Positions 24,497 to 32,400 of a DNA stretch of 64,000 bases are shown here, piece after piece. Within the stretch, counting starts at the first letter, position 1, and each line of letters begins with the position of its first letter. A program made the position numbers and the translations under genes. The stretch is from assembly GCF_001874645.1 (NCBI RefSeq), contig NZ_CP017886.1:4454501-4518500 (forward strand). Direction: 5' to 3'. The stretch comes from Pseudomonas frederiksbergensis (lineage in GTDB: Bacteria; Pseudomonadota; Gammaproteobacteria; Pseudomonadales; Pseudomonadaceae). The notes under the pieces were generated by a model. The model saw only the letters and a list, made by a program, of their open reading frames with translations, was not told the DNA's origin and searched no databases.

Positions 24497-26314
24497 TCAT
24501 GGCAGTTGCGATTCCAGCGGACCGCCTAGCACCTTCAGGTATTCCAGTAACGCCCAGCGCTCTTGTGGCTGCAGCAGGCGGCCGATGACCCCATTGCCCC
24601 GTTGACCTGTACGAAATTCGTGGCCGCTGTTGTGGTTGCCGGTGATTTGCGTATCGAACACAAAGCCGTTGCTGAAGGCTTCAGTGCGATAACCCAGGTG
24701 CTGCGGGTCGTATTCGAACGTGCCTTTGTAGAAGGTGGTTGCGCGCTCATCCTGCGGCGAGAGCAGTTGGTAGATGTTCGGTACCGAACCGTTGTGTAGA
24801 AACGGCGCGGTCGCCCAGACGCCTGCCAGCGGTCGGGCCTTGTACGCTCGTAGCTCTCGAACGCCAATCGGCAGGCCGAGTCCATCCATGGCGGGGCGCT
24901 CTTCAGCTGTGACGTTGGCGTCACGGTAAGCGCGGTTCTCTACGAAGGCAGTTACGTAAGCCAGTCCTTTGGCAACCGAGAGCTTGCTCAGGTCCGGTGG
25001 CCCAGTGGGTGTCGGGTGCAATTTGACATCCAGTTTCGCCAGTTCGGCCAGGTCCCATTTGAGCGCGCTCAGGTCGAAACGGTGGTCGGCAATGTTGTTG
25101 GCAGCACTCGGGTCGGTGCCAATGACATCCACCGGCAACATTTTCAAATTCTGCTCAGGCCGGCCATTGGTCGCCGTCACCTTCGGTACATGGCAACCGG
25201 CGCAGTTTTCGCCGAACAGCGTGCGGCCCTTGGCGGCCAGTGGTTTGTCGATGCTGCCGAGCAATGCTTCGGGCCAGGCCGGAGGTTTGAGTCGCTTCAG
25301 GGTCTCTTCGATCAGTTGCAGGTCACGTACTCGCACGCTGGAAGGGTAACGATCATCGCCCTTGAGCGGCTGGCCGGCAGCATCGAAGAAGTTCAGCGTT
25401 GCGCCGACGCCCAGGGCTTCACCGATGTTGCGCGCCATGGGTTGTTGGGCTGAGCCGTTCCACTGTACCCAGTCGAAGCTCCAGATATCCCACAACTGCG
25501 GGTAGTCCACCGGGGCATTGGCCACTCGGTAGTTGTTCGGCGAAATAGCGTCGCCGAAACTGGCGTTGGCGATACGGCCGAAAGCGTCGGTACGGCCTGG
25601 ACCTTCTTCGGTGGGATAGAGGCCGCGGTGGGTGTCATTCCAGGCAGCGCGCAGGAAGGAATCCAGCGAAGTTTTGAAGTCCTGGCGCAGTTGTGAGTAC
25701 TGGGCGTCATAGTCCTGACCCAGTACGTTGTGTGCGAAGCGTTCGAATTTCCAGGGGTTGTAGTAGGTCGAGGCGAGGCTTGCGACCAATGCCTGACCGA
25801 AACTGCCGCCGCGCAGAGTGGGGACGCTGGAAGGCAATACGTGTTGTGCCGAGCCGCCGTCGATGCGTACTGCCTGGCCTTTGAAGCGCAGCTCGCCGGT
25901 GTGGCAGGCGGCGCAGGTAATATCCAGAAACTCTTCTTTACTGCCTGGATTCTGATGACGGGCGAAACCGACGGGCAGGTTGCCTGGGTTGTTCAGCGTG
26001 GTTTTTTGCGCGGGATCCACTAGAAAGCCAAAGCGTGCCAGGTATTCGGGCACTGCAAAACGTTGCTCCGAGAACGGCAGTTCAAGTGCTGTGAACCAGT
26101 TGTAGCGCAAGCCCTTGACCTGTGCACCCTGCGGGGTGAAGTAGTAAGTCTGGCGGTCGGCGGTGTCCCACTGCTCGAGGTAATGCACCTGTTCGACTGG
26201 CGTATAGACCGGCAGTTTCGGGTTGGCGACGTAATACAGGACCACCGCCAGAGCGACTGCCAGCAGGGTGATTATCAGCAGCAGCACACGGATCAAGAGG
26301 CGCACGTTAAACAT
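24497..26314 (-). CDS. RoxA-like dihaem cytochrome c peroxidase-type protein
   Basis: A 605-residue protein anchored by an N-terminal helix (RVLLLIITLLAVALAVVLYY) and otherwise periplasmic. Two c-type haem motifs are present: CAACH at 134-138 and CAGCH near 370. Between and around them are RGGSFGQALVASLASTYYNP and WDIWSFDWVQWNGSAQ, and near the C-terminus GVWATAPFLHNGSVPNIYQL, the MauG/CcpA-like loop. Size and order match the RoxA-like group (rubber oxygenase relatives) better than ordinary 35-kDa dihaem peroxidases. The substrate is unknown. It is the first gene of an operon with the catalase-like protein. Confidence 0.85.
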   Translation of the reverse strand: MFNVRLLIRVLLLIITLLAVALAVVLYYVANPKLPVYTPVEQVHYLEQWDTADRQTYYFTPQGAQVKGLRYNWFTALELPFSEQRFAVPEYLARFGFLVDPAQKTTLNNPGNLPVGFARHQNPGSKEEFLDITCAACHTGELRFKGQAVRIDGGSAQHVLPSSVPTLRGGSFGQALVASLASTYYNPWKFERFAHNVLGQDYDAQYSQLRQDFKTSLDSFLRAAWNDTHRGLYPTEEGPGRTDAFGRIANASFGDAISPNNYRVANAPVDYPQLWDIWSFDWVQWNGSAQQPMARNIGEALGVGATLNFFDAAGQPLKGDDRYPSSVRVRDLQLIEETLKRLKPPAWPEALLGSIDKPLAAKGRTLFGENCAGCHVPKVTATNGRPEQNLKMLPVDVIGTDPSAANNIADHRFDLSALKWDLAELAKLDVKLHPTPTGPPDLSKLSVAKGLAYVTAFVENRAYRDANVTAEERPAMDGLGLPIGVRELRAYKARPLAGVWATAPFLHNGSVPNIYQLLSPQDERATTFYKGTFEYDPQHLGYRTEAFSNGFVFDTQITGNHNSGHEFRTGQRGNGVIGRLLQPQERWALLEYLKVLGGPLESQLP

Positions 26315-26575
26315 CCTTGTCGATTTATAGCCTTGTTATGCCTTAGGTCCGGGTATGCGGCAAGTGGCCATTACGCCAGACGTTGTAGGAACCGACGTCT
26401 ATTGCACTGAGAAGACGCTGACAGAAGCTTCATGACCACTACTCGCAAAATGCGTTAAAAGACCTGAACTTATCGGAGCTTTCCTGCTCTCATGCCGGTA
26501 GCCATTGGTCGTGGCGGCCTGATAAGCTCGCGGCTTTATTCGATTGCCCTTTAGGCGCATGAACAAGGAAATAGC

Positions 26576-27289
26576 ATGAAACAGCATCGGTTGGCGGCGG
26601 CGGTGGCCCTGGTTAGCCTGGTACTTGCGGGTTGTGACTCGCAGACCAGCGTTGAGCTGAAAACCCCGGCGCAAAAAGCTTCCTACGGTATTGGCCTGAA
26701 CATGGGCAAGAGCCTGGCTCAGGAAGGCATGGATGATCTGGATTCCAAAGCCGTAGCCCAAGGCATCGAAGATGCCGTCGGCAAGAAAGAACAGAAACTG
26801 AAGGATGACGAACTGGTTGAAGCTTTCGCTGCGCTGCAAAAGCGCGCTGAAGAGCGTCTGGCCAAAATGAGCGAAGAGTCGGCAACTGCCGGCAAGAAGT
26901 TCCTCGAAGACAACGCCAAGAAAGCCGGTGTCACTACCACGGCTTCCGGCCTGCAGTACGAAGTGATCAAGAAAGCCGACGGCCCTCAGCCCAAGCCGAC
27001 CGACGTCGTGACTGTTCACTACACCGGCACCCTGACCAACGGCACCGTTTTTGACAGCTCCGTCGAGCGCGGCAGCCCGATTGATCTGCCGGTTAGCGGC
27101 GTGATCCCGGGTTGGGTTGAAGGTCTGCAACTGATGCACGTAGGCGAGAAGTACAAACTGTACATCCCTAGTGATCTGGCCTACGGCGCACAAAGCCCTA
27201 GCCCGGCAATCCCGGCCAACTCGGTGCTGGTATTCGACCTGGAACTGCTGGCGATCAAAGATCCGGCAAAACAAGACGCTGCCAAGTAA
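26576..27289 (+). CDS. FKBP-type peptidyl-prolyl isomerase, lipoprotein
   Basis: A 237-residue envelope folding catalyst of the FkpA/FklB/Mip type. The signal peptide ends in the lipobox LVLAGCDS. Residues 30-115 form the helical dimerisation region (FKBP_N), and from about 120 the FKBP domain follows: VVTVHYTGTLTNGTVFDSS, VIPGWVEGLQLMHVGEKYKL, and PANSVLVFDLELL, with the active-site Tyr, Phe, Asp, Trp residues kept. AAGGAA precedes the ATG. A strong terminator follows, so it is monocistronic. Confidence 0.93.
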   Translation: MKQHRLAAAVALVSLVLAGCDSQTSVELKTPAQKASYGIGLNMGKSLAQEGMDDLDSKAVAQGIEDAVGKKEQKLKDDELVEAFAALQKRAEERLAKMSEESATAGKKFLEDNAKKAGVTTTASGLQYEVIKKADGPQPKPTDVVTVHYTGTLTNGTVFDSSVERGSPIDLPVSGVIPGWVEGLQLMHVGEKYKLYIPSDLAYGAQSPSPAIPANSVLVFDLELLAIKDPAKQDAAK

Positions 27290-27305
27290 TCAGCGTCTGG
27301 TATAA

Positions 27306-27336
27306 AAACAACGCCCCGTTCATACGGGGCGTTGTT
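27306..27336 (+). terminator. Rho-independent terminator of the FKBP gene
   Basis: CAACGCCCCGT and ACGGGGCGTTG form an 11-base stem with a four-base loop, then TTG. Confidence 0.85.
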
Positions 27337-27540
27337 GCATCTGGCGTCCAGCGGTCGACAATTCAAGCGAACGGACGCCGTGCAGTGGAGTCATAGCATT
27401 GAGGGCGCCTCAGCTAAACGCAGTAGGTTGCCAAGTCAATGAAATGTTGGGTTTTTTTATGTGAGTAAAAAACGCCCGATCTGAGCTGAGCCCTTGTAAA
27501 GCGGGGCCTTCAGGCGTGAAAAGCGGCTCTGTTCACAAGG

Positions 27541-27563
27541 TTATCCACAATTTGTGTGGATAA
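27541..27563. promoter_or_regulatory. Perfect inverted pair of DnaA boxes
   Basis: TTATCCACA (27541-27549) and TGTGGATAA (27555-27563) are two consensus DnaA boxes facing each other across five bases, 19 bases before the DUF1232 start. DnaA-linked control of that gene is possible. Confidence 0.65.
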
Positions 27564-27582
27564 CATTTCAGCGGGAGAAATG

Positions 27583-28038
27583 ATGAAAGCACCCTGGAAT
27601 TTCGCTCGATTTCTACCTTTGGCTGGAAGGTTGCTCAGTCGTGGGCGTTTACCGGCCCTGTTGTTTGCCGTCGCCAGAAAAGGTGCGAGCCAGGGCGACC
27701 GGTTGGGCAAGCTTAAAGACGACCTGCGATTGCTGCAGGCATTGTGCCTGGCGTACTGGCGCGGCGAGTATCGGGACATCAGTCGCAAGTCGATGCTGAC
27801 AGTGGTGGCGGGGCTGATGTACTTCCTTAGCCCGCTTGATGCCATTCCGGATTTCATCCCGGTATTTGGCATGCTGGATGACATCGCTGTGCTGGCCTGG
27901 GTGATGAAAACCCTCGATGACGAACTGAGCGCTTTCCGAGCCTGGCGCGACCGTCAACAGCCGGAAAAGCTCGCGATCATAGAGCGTCTGCCTGATACGC
28001 CAGAGCAATTGCAACTGCAAGGCCCGAAAAAAAACTGA
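27583..28038 (+). CDS. YkvA family (DUF1232) protein
   Basis: A 151-residue protein with the DUF1232 core: ISRKSMLTVVAGLMYFLSPL followed by DAIPDFIPVFGMLDDIAVLAW, a helical hairpin that probably sits in the membrane. Function is unknown in the family. Two ATG codons are adjacent; 27583 has the better distance from GGGAG at 27573. The promoter area contains paired DnaA boxes. Nothing suggests an operon partner. Confidence 0.85.
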   Translation: MKAPWNFARFLPLAGRLLSRGRLPALLFAVARKGASQGDRLGKLKDDLRLLQALCLAYWRGEYRDISRKSMLTVVAGLMYFLSPLDAIPDFIPVFGMLDDIAVLAWVMKTLDDELSAFRAWRDRQQPEKLAIIERLPDTPEQLQLQGPKKN

Positions 28039-28153
28039 GCCGATTCAGGCTCCTCCAAAGATTGATACCCCCTCGCGACCTTGGCGGCTGTTAGGATTAC
28101 ACTTCTAGGGAAAGGTGCCGACTCGCTAAGTGTTGTTGTCCTACGGGGTAGTC

Positions 28154-28495
28154 ATGGATATTCAGATAATTGCACGCGATGGCGAACCCGAATACGCGGT
28201 TCTGCCGTGGGCTCAGTATCAAGCGTTATTGAAAGCAGCAGGCGTCACTGAACAGCCACCGCGTGAAGCTACAGTCCGCCACGCGGCCACAGCAGACCAG
28301 GTTCTTCCGGGTCTGGATCAACTACGCAGTTTGCGCGAAGGGAAGGGCATCGCCATCGAGGCGCTGGCCCGCACGGTAGGCATCAGCCCGTCTTATCTGG
28401 CCTTGATTGAAAGTGGCGAGCGTCAACCTGACGCTGCGATTCGCCGCAGCCTGGCCTGGGAGTTGACGGTGCCGGGATGGAGGGATGAATCGTGA
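28154..28495 (+). CDS. XRE-type helix-turn-helix regulator
   Basis: A 113-residue protein. The first 35 residues (EYAVLPWAQYQALLKAAG) resemble the front part of some antitoxin-type regulators; the C-terminal half is a Cro/C1 helix-turn-helix: LRSLREGKGIAIEALARTVG and ISPSYLALIESGERQPDAA. ATG 28154 is preferred over an in-frame codon at 28130. The stop overlaps the GTG start of the next gene, so they form an operon. No toxin-like partner is evident. Confidence 0.82.
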   Translation: MDIQIIARDGEPEYAVLPWAQYQALLKAAGVTEQPPREATVRHAATADQVLPGLDQLRSLREGKGIAIEALARTVGISPSYLALIESGERQPDAAIRRSLAWELTVPGWRDES

Positions 28496-28863
28496 GCGTA
28501 CGCATCAGTCGTCAACATTGGGACGGTTTAATCGGCGAGCTGGATCAGGCCCGCCGTCAGCGTCATCTTTTGACTTATCGCGCCTTGCTTGAGCGTTTGC
28601 AGTTACCAAGCCCGGCCATGCAAACCTTGACTGCCGCCCTTGAGCATCTGGCGGCTCTGGATGCTCGGGCCGAGCAGCCACTGCGCAGTTCGCTGGTCAT
28701 CAGCCAGGGCGCTAGCCGTTTGCCGCGCACCGGGTTCTTCGAATGCGTCGAGCGGTTGGGGCGTTTCTCCGGGCCTTCCGATGGCGTGGCTGCCGCGTCC
28801 TGGCATGCGTCGGAAGTGGTGCGGGTGTTTGAGTACGAATACCCCGAATCTGCGGAGGCCTGA
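28492..28863 (+). CDS. Hypothetical protein, coupled to the XRE gene
   Basis: A 123-residue soluble protein I do not recognise. It starts with GTG within GTGA of the upstream stop. The N-terminal half is helical (RQHWDGLIGELDQARRQRHL), the C-terminal half (GFFECVERLGRFSGPSDGVA, then ASWHASEVVRVFEYEY) looks like a small alpha/beta domain. Position between the XRE regulator and a Sel1-type gene with overlapping or adjacent ends indicates a three-gene operon. Confidence 0.75.
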   Translation: MSVRISRQHWDGLIGELDQARRQRHLLTYRALLERLQLPSPAMQTLTAALEHLAALDARAEQPLRSSLVISQGASRLPRTGFFECVERLGRFSGPSDGVAAASWHASEVVRVFEYEYPESAEA

Positions 28864-29265
28864 ATGCTTTGGCGACTCAAAGCCCGTGCCAGTTACTGGC
28901 TGGCACGCAGGCTGTTTCATTGGTCTTGGTTTGTCCGCCAGCCACGCGGCTGGAGCTGGCTTGAAGGCCAGTTCGCACGCATGGCGAACCTCGGCGATGT
29001 CGGCGCGCAAAGCTTCTATGGCCACATCCTGACGTTCCGTGGTCAAGGTCTCGGTGCCCGCGAGGAGGGCGTACGTTTGTTGCGTCTTGCCGCACGGGCG
29101 GGGGATGGTAAAGCGGCCTATCAGGTCGGCGTGATCAGCCTTGCCGGAACACCGAGCAAGGCCCCTGACGCTGCCGAGGCAGCGCGTTGGTGGCAGATGG
29201 CGGCCAAGGCCGGACATCCGCTGGCCGAGATCAAGCTCAAGGAGCTGGCGTCACGTGATGTTTGA
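28864..29265 (+). CDS. Sel1-like repeat protein
   Basis: A 133-residue protein with Sel1-type repeats: LGDVGAQSFYGHILTFRGQG, EGVRLLRLAARAGDGKAAYQ, and AARWWQMAAKAGHPLAEIKL. No signal peptide. Such proteins act as adaptors. A GGAGG ribosome site overlaps the end of the preceding gene, whose stop touches this ATG, so it is the third member of the operon. Confidence 0.82.
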   Translation: MLWRLKARASYWLARRLFHWSWFVRQPRGWSWLEGQFARMANLGDVGAQSFYGHILTFRGQGLGAREEGVRLLRLAARAGDGKAAYQVGVISLAGTPSKAPDAAEAARWWQMAAKAGHPLAEIKLKELASRDV

Positions 29266-29494
29266 CGGCCACTCTCACGCGGGCTGACCCGGTTTGCCCG
29301 CGATCGCGGGTAAGCACTCTCCTACAGGCGTTTGTAAGGTATTCGCCGATAAAGCAGTGCCCGCTCTGCTTGATTGACCCATTCCCTCGGCTTTAACGAA
29401 ATACCCTACATCATCCTCCGTTTGTCCTGACTTCATTCCCCGCGAAATCCCCGCACAGTCTCGCGTCCCACAGCGACCGCGCGAAGGATTGTGA
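29266..29494. other. Intergenic spacer with a REP-like repeat
   Basis: GCCCGCGATCGCGGG at about 29299-29313 with CTCTCCTACAGG after it looks like a different REP class from the common one. The rest shows a possible weak leader for the rhs gene with GAAGGA before its ATG. Confidence 0.45.
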
Positions 29495-32400
29495 ATGCTC
29501 GATCCAAAAAAACTGCAGACCTTGAACACCGCCATTGGCCATCTGGTCATTGCTGCGCTGAACCCGAGAAGCCCGGATATTGCGGCGGTCTTCAATGACT
29601 TTCGGCACTGCCTCAGCGATTACGATTCTTGGGCCGAAAGTTTCTGGACGGGCGCAGCACTGGATGTCGAGCAGGTGTTCAAGGTCGGCAGCGAAGTCAG
29701 CCTCGCCGCACCGAAGCATTCGACCACACCGATCAGCGCCACCGTTGCGTCCTGTCCGGCCGGCGGATCATTGACCCTGGTGCACATGTTCCAGGCTGCG
29801 CGTTTCGTGCCGATCGGCAATACCCCGGTGATGCTTGAAGTTTTGATCGATGGGCCGGGTGGGGATGAGGTGGACGGCGAGCCAATCCACGTAATTATCG
29901 GCCCCAGCGGCCTCCTTGAAGTCCCCGAGTGCTGGCGTGGGCAGCGTCACCGAATCACCTTTTACCCCAACGTCTCTCAGGATCACGTCAAGGCGCTCTA
30001 CGCCTCTTATCAAACCACCATTGCCGATCTTGAAGACTGGCTGCGAAGCGAGTGGACGAACGAGTTCCAGCCGTTGTGGGCGAGCTTTTCGCAACGCGGT
30101 TTTATCGAGCGCTACAACGCGTTGCAGCAGGCAGATCAACGGGGTGTTGAAAGCGCCTTGCTCGACCTCTGGGATGACGTTCAGCAGCTCTATCAACTGC
30201 TGGCCGACCTGCAAGCCAACAGTGAAAAACTCCTCGAGTACCTGACCCAGGCCGAGCTCGAAACCCTGCTCAACGCTTCCGCAGAAGCGATTGCCAATGG
30301 CTTGTTGGTGCTCAGCGATGAACCGTTTCTGTTCATCTATCTGACGGCCGTCACCAGTTGGCTGCGGATGCTGCCGCCGCAGTACGAAGCCGAAGTGATG
30401 GCCGAGATTCGCACGGGCGTGCTGATCGGATTGCTGCTGGCTTGCGTGACCGGGCCGATGGGGCTTGGGGCAGGCGTGAGCGCCAAAGTGCTGGGGAAGA
30501 TCAAGTCACAGCGTGCTCGAAAGTGGCTGGCAGCCTTGAGCGTCCGGCTGGCGTTGGTGTCGAGCAACCAGCGTTTCAACAGTCACGCCGATGCGCTCAA
30601 GCCGCTGATGGTGAGCGCACACAAGGCGCCGCTCGCACCGACGCCCCGCGTGCCGTTGAAGATTAGCCCTGGTGACGCGCCGACCCTTTACGTGAAAAAT
30701 CCGGCGGCCATCGCACGCGACAAATCTGGGCCCAGGACCCGCCTGAGCAAGCAGGAGCATCACGACAACGCCCCGGATCAGGCGAAAAATCCCAACGGTG
30801 CCAGCGCCGACACTACGGATAAAACCGCCACCCACAACTGCCCGGTGTCGATGGTCACCGGTGAAGAACTGCTGACCCTCACCGACGGCGAACTGGACGG
30901 CGTGCTGCCGTTCGCCTTCACCCGCTTGTACCGCACCAGCGCGGTGGAGATCGACAGCGGGCTGGGGTTTGGCTGGAGCCACTCGCTGGCGCATCGCCTG
31001 GAAATCGACGGCGATAACGTCGTCTGGATCGACCACGAAAACCGCCGCACGCGCTTCCCCAAACCCAGCGCCGAACGTCCGACGATCCACAACAGCCTGT
31101 CGCGGGCGGCGATTTACCTGGGCGACGACGTCGATGAACTGATCCTCGCCCAAGCCGGTGAGGCGACGTGTTTCTACCATTTTCGTGACGGTAACCTCAC
31201 GGCCATCAGCGACCCTTACCACAACCGTCTGCGCATCACCCGCGATCGCCAGGCGCGGATCAAACGGCTGGACAACGGTGCTGGTCGCGCCTTGTTGTTG
31301 TGTTACGACCGACGACATCTGATCGCCGTCGACTATCAAGTCTATCGTGCGGCGGCGAATCCGGATGAAGCCTGGCACACCGAGCTAACCCTGGTCGCCT
31401 ATCGCTATGACGACCGCCATCGACTGATCGAAGCCATCAACGCCGCTGGCGAAAGCGAGCGCTACGACTACGACGCTCAGGCGGTGATTCTCCAGCGGCA
31501 ACTGGCCGGCGGCGCGAGTTTTTTCTGGGAGTGGGAGCGCGAAGGCAAAGCCGCTCGCTGCGTGCGTCACTGGGCGAGTTTTGCGCAGATGGATTCGCGC
31601 TACGTCTGGGACGACGACGGCAGCGTCACGGTACACAACGCCGATGGCAGCGAAGAGGTTTACGTCCACGACCAGCAGGCACGGTTGGTGCGCAAGGTCG
31701 GGCCGGACGGTGCCGAACACCTTAAGGCGTACGACGATAACGGTCAGTTGGTGGCCGAAAAAGATCCTCTCGGCGGCGTCACCCAATATACCTATAACGA
31801 AGCCGGGCGGTTGCTGGAGGTCATTGCGCCAGAAGACGAACCGACTTACTACGAGTATCACAACGGTTTTGTTCGGGTGATGCGTCGGGGCAAGGCGCGT
31901 TGGAAGTACCAGCGAAACATTCAGGGTGATATCACCGAACACATCGACCCTGATGGGCACATCACCCATTACCAGTACGATGATCGGGGCCGACTGTTGT
32001 CGATCCGCTATCCGGATAACAGTTGTCACGTCCTCACCTGGAACAACCTCGGGCAACTGACCGAGGAGCAACGACCGGACGGTAGTCGGTGGTGTTTCGC
32101 TTACGACGCGTTGGGTCGGCAAAGCCATCGTCAGGACGCACACGGTGCAGTCACCCGGTATCAATGGGACGTTGTCGGCCGACTGATCCAGACCACCTTG
32201 CCCGGTGGTGTCACCCGCGCCTTCAGCTATAACGCCTACGGCAAGCTCAGCGCCGAGCGCGATGAGTCGGGCCAGGTCACGCGCTACGAATACGCCGATG
32301 ACCTGCACCTGGTCAGCCGTCGGATCAACGCCGACGGCACTCAGTTGCGCTATCGCTATGACAACGCACGGCTGTTGCTCAGCGAGATCGAAAACGAAGC

